NCBI RefSeq assembly: GCF_000966975.1 | Contig: NZ_JZWV01000610.1 | Coordinates: 1 to 15,562 of the forward strand | Direction of reading: 5' to 3' | DNA: 15,562 bases | Source: Streptomyces katrae | Lineage (GTDB): Bacteria; Actinomycetota; Actinomycetes; Streptomycetales; Streptomycetaceae | Shown here: positions 5,116 to 11,218 of the stretch, in pieces | Layout: each line of letters opens with the position of its first letter | How positions within the stretch are numbered: the stretch's first letter is position 1 | Notes under the pieces: model-generated | Databases searched by the model: none | Seen by the model: the letters and a program-made list of their open reading frames with translations, nothing else | Told to the model about the DNA's origin: nothing | Position numbers and translations under genes: made by a program

Positions 5116-5958
5116 ATGACCACTCTCATCACCGGCGCCCGCGGCAAGGTCGGCCAGGGCGTCATCGCCCGCCTGCACTCCGCCGGCCACCCGGTCCGCG
5201 CGGCGAGCGCCCGTCCGGCCGAGCTGACCGTCCCGGCCGGGGTGGAGGTCTTCGAGCTCGCCCTCGACCGGCCGGAGACCTTCGCCGCCGCCCTCGACGG
5301 CGTCCGGCAGGTCTTCCTCTACCCCGAGCCCGCCGGGATCCAGGAGCTGGTCAAGGCCGCCGAGGCCGCCTGCGTGGAGCACGTCGTGCTGCTGTCCTCG
5401 TCCTCGGTCCTCGGTCCGGACGCCGAGACCGACCCGCTCGCCGGCCACAGCCTCAAGGTCGAGCGGGCCCTCACCGCCTCCTCCCTGACCTGCACCTTCC
5501 TGCGGCCGGATGCCTTCGCCAGCAACTCCTTCGGCTGGGCGTACGCCATCGGCCGGTCGATGCCGGTCCAGCTCGCCTACCCCGATGCGCAGATCGCGCC
5601 CATCCACCCGGAGGACATCGCCGACATCGCCTTCGAGGCCCTGACCGGCGACTCCCTCACGGGCCGCTCCGTCACCCTCACCGGCCCCGAGTCGCTCACC
5701 TTCCGCGACCAGCTCGCCGTGCTCTCCAGCGCCATAGGCCGGGAAATCCCGGTCGAGCGCATATCCCGCGAGGCCGCCGAGCAGCAGATGTCGGCCTTCA
5801 TGCCCGCGCGGATGGCCGGTTCGCTGCTCGACCTGTGGGCCGCCGCGAGCCACGGCCCGGCCGCCGTCGCCGACACCACCGACTCCCTCCTCGGCCGTCC
5901 CGCCCGCAGCTACGCGCAGTGGGCCGCCGAGAACGCCCTTGCCTTCACCGGGAGCTGA
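5116..5958 (+). CDS. NmrA-like NAD(P)H-binding protein (atypical short-chain dehydrogenase)
   Basis: The product has 280 aa. The ATG at 5116 is preceded by GGAGCGGAG (5101-5109). The N-terminus LITGARGKVGQGV carries G7-x-x-G10-x-x-G13, the Rossmann glycine motif of NmrA/extended SDR proteins. A strand VVLLSSSSVLG (about residues 95-105) follows the second half of the fold. LRPDAFASNSF (about 134-144) is the substrate-side P-x-x-F-x-x-N pattern of the NmrA/QorB family. The classic Y-x-x-x-K is absent, as usual for this family. Closest functional relatives are NAD(P)H:quinone oxidoreductase 2 and redox sensors (family knowledge). It lies 6 bases before a MarR-like gene and divergent from another MarR gene, so control by quinone or oxidative signals is plausible. 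Confidence 0.9.
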   Translation: MTTLITGARGKVGQGVIARLHSAGHPVRAASARPAELTVPAGVEVFELALDRPETFAAALDGVRQVFLYPEPAGIQELVKAAEAACVEHVVLLSSSSVLGPDAETDPLAGHSLKVERALTASSLTCTFLRPDAFASNSFGWAYAIGRSMPVQLAYPDAQIAPIHPEDIADIAFEALTGDSLTGRSVTLTGPESLTFRDQLAVLSSAIGREIPVERISREAAEQQMSAFMPARMAGSLLDLWAAASHGPAAVADTTDSLLGRPARSYAQWAAENALAFTGS

Positions 5959-5964
5959 CCTGCC

Positions 5965-6372
5965 ATGAAACCCATCGGCTACTGGCTCAACCGCACCGAC
6001 CAGGCGCTGACCGCCACCATGGACGCCCTGCTGGCCGCCTTCGGACTCACCCGCCTCGCCTGGCAGGTCCTCAAGGTGATCGAGGACGACCCCCGGGCCA
6101 CCGACACCGTCGTACGGGCCGTCCTCGCGGCCAACGCCGGCGCCGAGGAGCTGACCGCCGCCATCGAGGCGGTCCTGGCCGGCGGCTGGGCGTTCCGCCC
6201 GCAGCCGGAGGGGCTCGCCCTCACCGATGACGGGCGGGTCCGTCTCGCCGAGGCGGGTGTGCGCGTCGCCGCTTTCCGGGAGCGGTCGACGGCCGGCATA
6301 TCCGTCGAGGAGTACCGGACCGCCGTCGCCGTGCTGGAGCGCATGACGCACAACCTCGAACGGGCCGGGTGA
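5965..6372 (+). CDS. Small MarR-like winged-helix protein
   Basis: The product has 135 aa, starting 6 bases after the NmrA-like stop; GGGAG inside the end of that gene can serve as ribosome binding site. The opening MKPIGYWLNRTDQALTATMD and LTRLAWQVLKVI resemble the first helices of actinobacterial MarR proteins. A short winged helix follows (about 45-95), ending LALTDDGRVRLAEAG. The usual D-x-R-[RS] wing motif before that is replaced by RPQPEGLALTDDG, so DNA contacts may differ. C-terminal helices give dimerisation. Co-transcription with the NmrA-like gene suggests shared control or a partner role. It is shorter than most MarR proteins. The family call is good; activity as a repressor is less sure. 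Confidence 0.75.
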   Translation: MKPIGYWLNRTDQALTATMDALLAAFGLTRLAWQVLKVIEDDPRATDTVVRAVLAANAGAEELTAAIEAVLAGGWAFRPQPEGLALTDDGRVRLAEAGVRVAAFRERSTAGISVEEYRTAVAVLERMTHNLERAG

Positions 6373-6410
6373 GCGCACCGACTACGGCTCGGTCGCGGGA
6401 GGCCCGCCGA

Positions 6411-6422
6411 TAGGGTGGGCCG
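6411..6422 (+). promoter_or_regulatory. -10 box for a leaderless transcript
   Basis: TAGGGT (6411-6416) is a TAnnnT -10 box, followed by exactly six bases and then the GTG at 6423. Streptomyces leaderless genes show this spacing, with transcription beginning at the start codon. No clear -35 is visible. Confidence 0.55.
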
Positions 6423-7007
6423 GTGCCCACGTACTCCATCGCCCAGGCCGCCGGTCTGCTGCGCGTGAGTCCCGAGACCGTCCGCCGCTGGGCCGACTCC
6501 GGGCGGCTGCCCGCCCTGCGCGCGCCCGACGGCACGCGGGCCGTCGACGGGCCGGTGCTCGCCGCCTTCGCCAAGGAACGGGCCGCCGGACCGCACCCGC
6601 CGCCCGATCGGGCCGCGGCCACCTCCGTGCGGAACTCCTTCTCGGGGATCGTCACCGCGGTACGGGTGGACGACGTGGCGGCCCTGGTGGAGATCCAGTC
6701 GGGCCCGCACCGCATCGTCTCCGTGGTGACCCGGGAGTCGGTGGAACAGCTGGGCATCGAGGTGGGCGTCAGCGTCACCGCCCGGGTGAAGTCGACGGAG
6801 GTCTACGTGGACGTGCCCCTACCGGCTCCCGCAGTACGCGGACGTCCCGCGCACGGAGGTCCACTTCATGGAGACCTCGGACGCGATCGGCCCGCTGGGG
6901 GCCAAGTCGATGAGCGAGAGCCCCTTCAACCCGGTGGCCCCGGCCTTCGCGAACGCCCTGCGCGACGCGACGGGCATCCGCTTCACGGAGCTGCCCGTGA
7001 CACGTGA
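6423..7007 (+). CDS. HTH + TOBE (molybdate-binding) regulator with a foreign, frame-shifted 3' end
   Basis: The reading frame is 194 codons from a GTG. Residues 3-50 are a MerR/excisionase-type helix-turn-helix (YSIAQAAGLLRVSPETVRRW, then SGRLPALRAPDGTRAVDG). Residues 68-132 are one TOBE/Mop domain: S68-V-R-N matches the S-x-R-N molybdate-binding signature, and it ends VKSTEVYVDVP, where family members normally stop within a few residues. From about residue 133 the translation is Arg/Gly/Pro-rich nonsense, because the DNA from about 6820 encodes, in the +1 frame relative to this gene, the end of a molybdopterin enzyme (separate entry). The original stop was lost in a deletion. Proteins of this type are thought to respond to molybdate or related oxyanions. 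The N-terminal 132 residues look intact, so it may still work with a ~60-residue junk tail. No Shine-Dalgarno is needed if it is leaderless. Confidence 0.85.
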   Translation: MPTYSIAQAAGLLRVSPETVRRWADSGRLPALRAPDGTRAVDGPVLAAFAKERAAGPHPPPDRAAATSVRNSFSGIVTAVRVDDVAALVEIQSGPHRIVSVVTRESVEQLGIEVGVSVTARVKSTEVYVDVPLPAPAVRGRPAHGGPLHGDLGRDRPAGGQVDEREPLQPGGPGLRERPARRDGHPLHGAARDT

Positions 7008-7059
7008 TGTGGTCTGGCGGGAAATCAACCGGAAACTGCAAGGTGGAACCGACGATTGA
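6820..7059 (+). pseudogene. 3' remnant of a xanthine-dehydrogenase-type molybdopterin-binding subunit
   Basis: Reading from 6820 the frame gives YRLPQYADVP, TEVHFMETSDAIGPLGAKS, ESPFNPVAPAFANAL and ATGIRFTELPVTRDVVWREI, stopping at 7057-7059. This is the last ~79 residues of the large molybdenum subunit of the xanthine dehydrogenase/aldehyde oxidase family, including the conserved G-P-x-G-A-K-x-x-x-E active-site region with the catalytic Glu neighbourhood. More than 600 N-terminal residues are missing. The join to the TOBE gene falls between about 6816 and 6820. An internal ATG at 6868 could start a 63-aa piece but has no sensible independent role. The fragment is otherwise free of stops and well conserved, so the deletion may be recent. 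Confidence 0.85.
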
Positions 7060-7066
7060 TCACACA

Positions 7067-7112
7067 GGTGCCACTCATGGGACCCTCCCAACCTGGCAGA
7101 TGAGGTTCCACC
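7067..7112 (+). repeat. Imperfect inverted repeat in the leader of the molybdopterin gene
   Basis: GGTG (7067-7070) and CTCAT (7074-7078) pair with CACC (7109-7112) and ATGAG (7100-7104), leaving a small internal mismatch and a 21-base loop. In addition GGTGGAACC (7042-7050) is a perfect inverted copy of GGTTCCACC (7104-7112), so two alternative pairings share the same 3' arm. It lies between the enzyme remnant and the start at 7140. It could be the old terminator of the deleted gene or a leader structure. Confidence 0.35.
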
Positions 7113-7139
7113 ACCCCTTCAGCGGGGCATCACTGCTCC

Positions 7140-7589
7140 ATGGCCTCACTCCTGCTGCACGGCGACCTCGACCACCCGGCCCGGCTGACCGTCGCCGACC
7201 TGCGGCGCCGGCCGCAGCACCGCGCCAGGGTCGTCTTCGACTGCGCGACGAACGGCCCGCAGCACCACGTCTTCGAGGGCGCTCTGCTGCGGGACGTCAT
7301 CGCCGGCGCCGGCCCCGTCTTCGACGCCCGCCGCCGCAAGGACCGCAGCCGCTACCTCCTCGCGGTCAGCGGCGGCGACGGCCACCACACCGTCCTGTCC
7401 TGGGCCGAACTGGACGACGACTTCTGCGGAAGCCCGGTCCTGCTGGCCACCCGCCTCGACGGCGAGGACCTCGACGGCCCGGGCAGCCAGCTGGTCGTCC
7501 CGACCGACCGCTGCGGCGCCCGCTACGTCAGCGCGGTGACCCACGTCTGGTTCGGCACCCTGGACGTCCCGGCGCTGATCGGGGTCTGA
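7140..7589 (+). CDS. Small molybdopterin-dependent oxidoreductase (Oxidored_molyb domain)
   Basis: The product has 149 aa. The ATG at 7140 is the only usable start after an in-frame stop at 7101; no good ribosome binding site is visible. The sequence shows the sulfite-oxidase/YedY-type core (PF00174): LTVADLRRRPQ, then VVFDCATNGPQHHVFEGALLR (split at residues 31-50) with Cys35 at the position of the molybdenum-ligating cysteine, then SGGDGHHTVLSWAEL and RCGARYVSAVTHVWFG. It is a single compact domain without signal peptide, haem domain or the C-terminal dimerisation domain of full sulfite oxidases. Streptomyces genomes carry similar ~150-residue proteins. Redox reaction unknown. Nearby TOBE genes fit a molybdenum locus. 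Confidence 0.85.
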   Translation: MASLLLHGDLDHPARLTVADLRRRPQHRARVVFDCATNGPQHHVFEGALLRDVIAGAGPVFDARRRKDRSRYLLAVSGGDGHHTVLSWAELDDDFCGSPVLLATRLDGEDLDGPGSQLVVPTDRCGARYVSAVTHVWFGTLDVPALIGV

Positions 7590-7692
7590 AAACACGCCCC
7601 TCCTCCACCCCCGCGCACACCGTCACCCTGCGCCACCGCTCGCTACGATCAGCGACGACGACTGGTCGGACGGGTCGAGAGGCGGACGGACG

Positions 7693-8001
7693 ATGATGGT
7701 GCGAACGGCACGACGCGCGGGGAAGGCCCTGGGGGCGTGCGCGGCGGCGGCGCTGCTGGCCCTGGCCACCCCGGCGGGCACCGCGCAGGCGGCGGAGGGG
7801 GTCCTGGAACTCGACGGGACGGAACATGAGGACCCGTCGGGCTGCTACCGGCTGGGCGACTTCGCGCCCCCGAAGGTCGCCAACCACACGGACGGGACGG
7901 CGTGGGTGTGGTCCGGTCCGGACTGCGACGGCCAGGTGACGCAGCAGATCGATCCCGGCCAGACCGCCATCGCGCGCGGCCGGAGCCTCTACATCGAATG
8001 A
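7693..8001 (+). CDS. Small secreted protein with one likely disulfide
   Basis: The product has 102 aa. The ATG at 7693 is preceded by GAGAGG about 12 bases upstream; a second ATG at 7696 is equivalent. Residues 1-34 form a Sec signal peptide: basic MMVRTARRAGK, a hydrophobic Ala/Leu core, and cleavage after AQA. The mature ~68 residues contain GCYRLGDF...VANHTDGTAWVW...GPDCDGQV and end GRSLYIE. The two cysteines probably pair. The pattern resembles small exported Streptomyces proteins with a beta/gamma-crystallin-like or inhibitor-like fold, but I cannot name the family. TACGAT (7644-7649) could be its -10 box. Function unknown. Confidence 0.8.
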   Translation: MMVRTARRAGKALGACAAAALLALATPAGTAQAAEGVLELDGTEHEDPSGCYRLGDFAPPKVANHTDGTAWVWSGPDCDGQVTQQIDPGQTAIARGRSLYIE

Positions 8002-8029
8002 GGGTCCCGGCCGCGCCCCGGCGGGCCCT
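8001..8029. terminator. GC-rich hairpin between convergent genes
   Basis: AGGGTCC (8001-8007) pairs with GGGCCCT (8023-8029; one G-T pair), and an alternative inner pairing CCGG (8007-8010) / CCGG (8018-8021) exists. It spans the 26-base gap between the secreted protein stop and the molbindin stop, so it could end both transcripts. Confidence 0.45.
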
Positions 8030-8447
8030 ATGCGGCCTGGAGGGAGACCTCGGTCGACTTGATCAGGGCGACGACGGAGGAGCCGGCGGCCAGGCCGAGC
8101 GCGTCGACGGCGTCGGCGGTGATCGCGGCGGTCAGCCCGCCGCCGTTCACGTCCACCTTCACGGAGGCCATGGCCGGACCGGTGGCGACGTCCACGACGG
8201 TGCCGGGGATCTGGTTGCGGATGGACAGCCCCTCGACGGCCCCGGTGGCCAGCGCCACCTCGGTCGCCTTGACCAGAGCCCTCACGGAGGAACCGGCGGC
8301 CAGTCCCAGCTCCTTGACGGCGTCGACGGTGATGGCGGCGGTGATGTCCTGGCCGCCGTCGAGACGGACCTTGACCGTCGCCATGGCCTCACCGGCGGTG
8401 ATGGCGGTGACGGTTCCGGCGATCTGGTTGCGGATGCTCAGGCTCAT
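8028..8447 (-). CDS. Molbindin: tandem TOBE/Mop molybdate-binding protein
   Basis: The product has 139 aa and consists of two Mop domains only. Repeat 1 is residues 3-67 and repeat 2 residues 74-137. Each begins LSIRNQI-x-GTV, carrying the S-x-R-N oxyanion-binding signature (4-7 and 75-78), and ends in a [KE]LGLAAGSSV/ALGLAAGSSV...[AS]TEV strand. Molbindins assemble into hexamers (Mop) or trimers of the two-domain form and store or buffer molybdate or tungstate in the cytoplasm. No HTH and no transporter ATPase domain is fused, so it is a storage-type protein. AGAGG upstream on the minus strand is a plausible ribosome binding site. It faces the Mo-enzyme gene at 7140 and the TOBE regulator at 6423, consistent with a molybdenum locus. 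Confidence 0.93.
   Translation of the reverse strand: MSLSIRNQIAGTVTAITAGEAMATVKVRLDGGQDITAAITVDAVKELGLAAGSSVRALVKATEVALATGAVEGLSIRNQIPGTVVDVATGPAMASVKVDVNGGGLTAAITADAVDALGLAAGSSVVALIKSTEVSLQAA
8208..8436 (-). repeat. Direct 16-base repeat marking internal duplication of the molbindin gene
   Basis: GATCTGGTTGCGGATG occurs at 8208-8223 and 8421-8436, 213 bases (71 codons) apart in the same frame. It encodes the SIRNQI motif at the start of each Mop domain. It is explained by domain duplication with conserved codons. Confidence 0.8.
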
Positions 8448-8651
8448 GGGTGGCTCGACCTCTTACGTAGTCACTTCGCACGGTCCGGGAAGAACCGCGC
8501 GGGACCGACCGTATGACCGGTTCGATCATCGCGCCGGAAGCCCCTCGCATCCACCAGCCAGAACCACCCGTGCGCCTCGCCCCTGCCACGACAGGCACGC
8601 CGGGCCCGCACGCCGGGGCACAACAGCCCCCGCCCGAAGCCCGGTTGGAGG

Positions 8652-8987
8652 CTAGCGCGGCCTGACGGCGGCGACGGCGACGGCCGGCTCGGGCCGCCGT
8701 CCGGCCATACGGCACCCGAGGCACTCGGCGTGGCCCTCGCGCGCGGCGTGGTCGCGGACCCCCATGGGCCAGTGTGCCCGCGGGCGCGGGCCGGGCCCCT
8801 TGCCCCAGCCGGCCAGGTGGAGAACCCAGGTCAGCACGGCGGCCGCCGCCATGACGGCCGCCCCGATCCATATCCCGGGCGTCCAGCCGCACACCCCCAG
8901 ACCGATCACCCCCGCCCCCACGGCGGCGACGGCGGTCCCCGCCCATCCGGCGACCGTGTGGCCCTCGTCGTATCCGTGCGCGCTCAT
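8652..8987 (-). CDS. Two-TM membrane protein with C-terminal CxxC motif
   Basis: The product has 111 aa. The ATG at 8987 is preceded by AGGGGTG on the minus strand. The N-terminus MSAHGYDEGHTVAGW leads to two hydrophobic segments (about 14-33 and 38-61), separated by a short turn containing WTPG. A cytoplasmic tail then contains HWPMGVRDHAAREGHAECLGCRMAGRR. The H-x-E-C-L-G-C-R-x-A-G-R stretch suggests a metal or structural Cys pair and is shared with small Streptomyces proteins I recall near the trp genes, but I cannot assign a function. It is divergent from a MarR gene at 9061 over 73 bases holding two operators, so it is probably the MarR target. Confidence 0.75.
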   Translation of the reverse strand: MSAHGYDEGHTVAGWAGTAVAAVGAGVIGLGVCGWTPGIWIGAAVMAAAAVLTWVLHLAGWGKGPGPRPRAHWPMGVRDHAAREGHAECLGCRMAGRRPEPAVAVAAVRPR

Positions 8988-9017
8988 ACGTCACCCCTGT
9001 CGACCGACCTATGATGT

Positions 9018-9051
9018 CTTAGTCAGTAAGCAATTTATCTTAGGCACTAAG
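9018..9051 (+). promoter_or_regulatory. Twin MarR operator
   Basis: CTTAGTCAGTAAG (9018-9030) and CTTAGGCACTAAG (9039-9051) are two 13-base inverted repeats differing at two positions. Their starts are 21 bp apart, two helical turns. The second is a perfect CTTAG-N3-CTAAG. It ends within the AAGGGA ribosome binding site (9049-9054) of the MarR gene. TATCTT (9036-9041) between them is a possible -10. Binding here would block both divergent genes. Confidence 0.75.
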
Positions 9052-9060
9052 GGATTTTCA

Positions 9061-9534
9061 ATGGAGGGCACACCCCGCCCCGACGCGTCCGTTCCGGCCG
9101 CGATCAGCGCGATGGACGACCTGATCGCGACGAGCATGGTGGCCCAGCAGGAGTTCGCCCGGAACCTGGGCCTGAGCCCCACGGACCTCATCTGCTTCGC
9201 GTACGTCCTCCAGGCCGGGGACACCCCCGTCAGCGCCGGCGACCTCGCCGCCCGCGCGCACGTCACCACCGGCGCCGTGACCGGCATCGTCAACCGGCTG
9301 GAGCGCGGCGGGTACGTGACCCGGCAGCCCGACCCCGCCGACGGCCGCCGCGTACGCGTGGTCGCCGTGCCCGAGGCGGCGCAGCGCGTCCGGGCGGTCT
9401 ACGAGCCGTACTACGCACTCCTCGCGCAGCTGTTCGCGACGTACAGCCCGGACGAAGTGGCGGTCCTGAACGACTGGTTCACCCGCGCGGGCGCCCTGGC
9501 GGCCGCCTACCTCGCCGACTCCTGCGGCCCCTGA
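9061..9534 (+). CDS. MarR family transcriptional regulator (autoregulated)
   Basis: The product has 157 aa. The ATG at 9061 is preceded by AAGGGA (9049-9054), spacing 6; the open frame extends upstream but only through the divergent gene and operator. Residues 33-110 hold the winged helix: LGLSPTDLICFAYVLQAG, VSAGDLAARAHVTTGAVTGI (57-76), the recognition helix ending NRLERGGYV, and the wing DPADGRRVRV (91-100). C-terminal helices (105-152) make the dimer. Twin palindromes directly upstream suggest it represses itself and the divergent two-TM protein. The ligand cannot be told. Confidence 0.92.
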   Translation: MEGTPRPDASVPAAISAMDDLIATSMVAQQEFARNLGLSPTDLICFAYVLQAGDTPVSAGDLAARAHVTTGAVTGIVNRLERGGYVTRQPDPADGRRVRVVAVPEAAQRVRAVYEPYYALLAQLFATYSPDEVAVLNDWFTRAGALAAAYLADSCGP

Positions 9535-9571
9535 CCCGCCCTCCCCCGCGTGGCGTTCACTTCCAGCCCAT

Positions 9572-9701
9572 TGCAACGAACACCTCTCGCTCGTTGCATT
9601 AAATCCCAGGCTCACTGCAACGATTTAACGCATCTGACCTCTACATATTCCATCCACTGGCGACTTCGCTGTTGCCAGCCTCCTGAACGCAACATAGCGT
9701 T
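9572..9701 (+). promoter_or_regulatory. AT-rich leader with TGCAACGA repeats upstream of the DUF4097 gene
   Basis: TGCAACGA occurs at 9572-9579 and 9616-9623, and as its inverse TCGTTGCA at 9591-9598. Arm centres are 19 and 25 bp apart. Further down AACGC (9686-9690) faces GCGTT (9697-9701). The 216-base gap (9535-9750) is much poorer in GC than its surroundings. No convincing -35/-10 pair can be fixed. It looks like an operator region for a regulator not identified here. Confidence 0.5.
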
Positions 9702-9750
9702 TCTCATGTCGGAAACGCCGATGAACGAACGCCGAGCGCAGGAGACCACG

Positions 9751-10422
9751 ATGCAGAAGTTCGCCACCACCGCCCCCGTCTCGGCCGTCCTCGACATCCC
9801 GGCCGGACGCATCCAGCTCATCGCCGCCGACCGCGCCGACACCACCGTCGAGGTCCGCCCCGCCAACCCGTCCAAGAGCCGCGACGTGAAGGCGGCGGAA
9901 CAGATCACGGTCGACTTCCGGGAGGGCGTCCTGCGCGTCGCGGCCGCCCCTGCCAAGAACCGCCTGCTGGGCAACTCCGGCGCCGTCGAGGTGACCGTCC
10001 AGCTGCCCGCCGGCTCCCGCGTCGAGGCGAAGGCGGCCGCCGCCGACCTCCGGGGCGTCGGACGGCTCGGCGACGTCGTCTTCGACGGCGCGCAGGCCCA
10101 GGTCAAGCTGGACGAGACGGCCTCCGCCCGGCTGACCGTCCAGGCCGGTGACGTCGCCCTCGGCCGCGTCGGCGGCCCGGCGGAGGTCAGCACCCAGAAG
10201 GGCGACATCACCATCGCCGAGGCCGTCCGGGGCACGGTCACCCTCACCACCCAGCACGGCGACATCTCGGTCGGCGCCGCCCGCGGGGTCTCCGCCACCC
10301 TGGACGCCGGTACGGGCTACGGCCGGATCGGCAACGCGCTGAACAACACCGACGGCCCGGCGGCCGCCCTCACCATCCGGGCGACCACCTCGTACGGCGA
10401 CATCAACGCCCGCAGCATCTGA
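9751..10422 (+). CDS. DUF4097 family beta-strand-repeat protein
   Basis: The product has 223 aa. The ATG at 9751 follows AGGAG at 9740-9744; in-frame ATGs at 9706 and 9721 are alternatives with poorer sites. The sequence opens MQKFATTAPVSAVLDIPAGRI. It then repeats short beta units such as VEVTVQLPAGSRVEAKAAAADL, GDVALGRVGGPAEVSTQKGDI and ISVGAARGVSATLDAGTGYGRI, with ATTSYGDINARS at the end (each quoted in part). This G-D-I-x-[LV] ladder is the DUF4097/adhesin-like right-handed beta-helix pattern. There is no signal peptide or TM helix, so it should be cytoplasmic or need a partner. Close homologues are common in Streptomyces, often beside ABC transporters or small regulators. Role unknown. 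Confidence 0.88.
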   Translation: MQKFATTAPVSAVLDIPAGRIQLIAADRADTTVEVRPANPSKSRDVKAAEQITVDFREGVLRVAAAPAKNRLLGNSGAVEVTVQLPAGSRVEAKAAAADLRGVGRLGDVVFDGAQAQVKLDETASARLTVQAGDVALGRVGGPAEVSTQKGDITIAEAVRGTVTLTTQHGDISVGAARGVSATLDAGTGYGRIGNALNNTDGPAAALTIRATTSYGDINARSI

Positions 10423-10445
10423 ACCGGCTGCCGGGTCGACGGGAG

Positions 10446-10462
10446 CGGGGTGGCGAACCCCG
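10446..10462. terminator. Short hairpin between convergent genes
   Basis: CGGGGT (10446-10451) and ACCCCG (10457-10462) form a 6-bp stem around a GGCGA loop, exactly filling the space between the DUF4097 stop and the DUF6882 stop. Modest strength. Confidence 0.45.
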
Positions 10463-11161
10463 TCACCGGCTGATCCGGTCCACCCCGACGCCGGAGATCC
10501 GCCCGAGGCCGTCGAACCCCACCTCGACGGCGTTCCCGTCCGGCAGCTCGGCCACGATCCGCCCGCCCCCGTCCTCGGTCCGGTACGGCACCCCGTGGTG
10601 CTCGAAGAACCCGCGGACCACCTGCGGTGCCGAGTGGCCGATCAGCCCGGCACCCGTGAGCAGCACCCGCGGCAGGGCCACCGGCTCCAGAGCGGCGCGC
10701 GGGACCCGCGGGTCGTCGGGCAGGAAGTACACCCGGGTACCCGGCCCCGCCATCTGCCCCAGGTAGCCGGGAGCCCCGACCACACCCATCCCGGTGAAGG
10801 CGAGCATCTCGGCGGCGCGGTCCGGGTCGTCGAACCCGGCGAGATCGACGACCTCGGCGGCCAGTTCGGGGATCCCGTGCGCCCGCCCGTACCGCTCGAC
10901 GGCCTCCGTCAGGGCGACCACCTCCTCACCCCGCCACCCCGGGTTGGCCCAGCCCCACATCCAGGAGCGCTCGTCCCTGTCGTAGGTGCCGAGCACGGCC
11001 ACCCGCAGCTCCAGCCCGCCCTGCTGGTAGGTGCAGGAGGACAACTCGGCGGTCCAGGGACCGCCGGGCAGGAAGGAGCCGAGCACGTGGAGCTGCTCCG
11101 CACCCCAGGCGGCATGCCGCTCGGCCTCGGACAGAAACGCATCACTGAACCGGTTCGTCAT
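10463..11161 (-). CDS. DUF6882 family protein
   Basis: The product has 232 aa, with an ATG start at 11161. The N-terminal half contains LHVLGSFLPGGPWTAELSSC, the aromatic block RSWMWGWANPGWRGEEVV, and RYGRAHGIPELAAEVVDL. This Trp-rich pattern is what I recall for DUF6882 proteins of actinobacteria. The C-terminal part has RVYFLPDDPRVP and then LPRVLLTGAGLIGH, ending with a short beta unit GGRIVAELPDGNAVEVGF. There is no signal peptide, TM helix or catalytic motif. It is a single gene with the VOC gene 57 bases upstream on the same strand, so the two may be co-transcribed. Function unknown. Confidence 0.75.
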   Translation of the reverse strand: MTNRFSDAFLSEAERHAAWGAEQLHVLGSFLPGGPWTAELSSCTYQQGGLELRVAVLGTYDRDERSWMWGWANPGWRGEEVVALTEAVERYGRAHGIPELAAEVVDLAGFDDPDRAAEMLAFTGMGVVGAPGYLGQMAGPGTRVYFLPDDPRVPRAALEPVALPRVLLTGAGLIGHSAPQVVRGFFEHHGVPYRTEDGGGRIVAELPDGNAVEVGFDGLGRISGVGVDRISR

Positions 11162-11218
11162 GCGCCGAACCCTACGAACCCCGGCCGCCGCTGCTCCGGC
11201 CGGGGGAACGACGGGCCC

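Noticed and set aside
5083..6378. Minus-strand open frame of 431 codons
   Set aside because: It lies opposite the NmrA-like and MarR-like genes, both recognisable, and its Gly/Asp/Glu/Val composition is the usual shadow of high-GC codons.
6868..7059. A free-standing 63-aa gene
   Set aside because: It is only the end of a molybdenum hydroxylase subunit; similarity extends upstream of the ATG to 6820.
8208..8436. 16-base direct repeat as a mobile-element or CRISPR sign
   Set aside because: It is explained by the duplicated Mop domain in one gene; only two copies and no spacer pattern.
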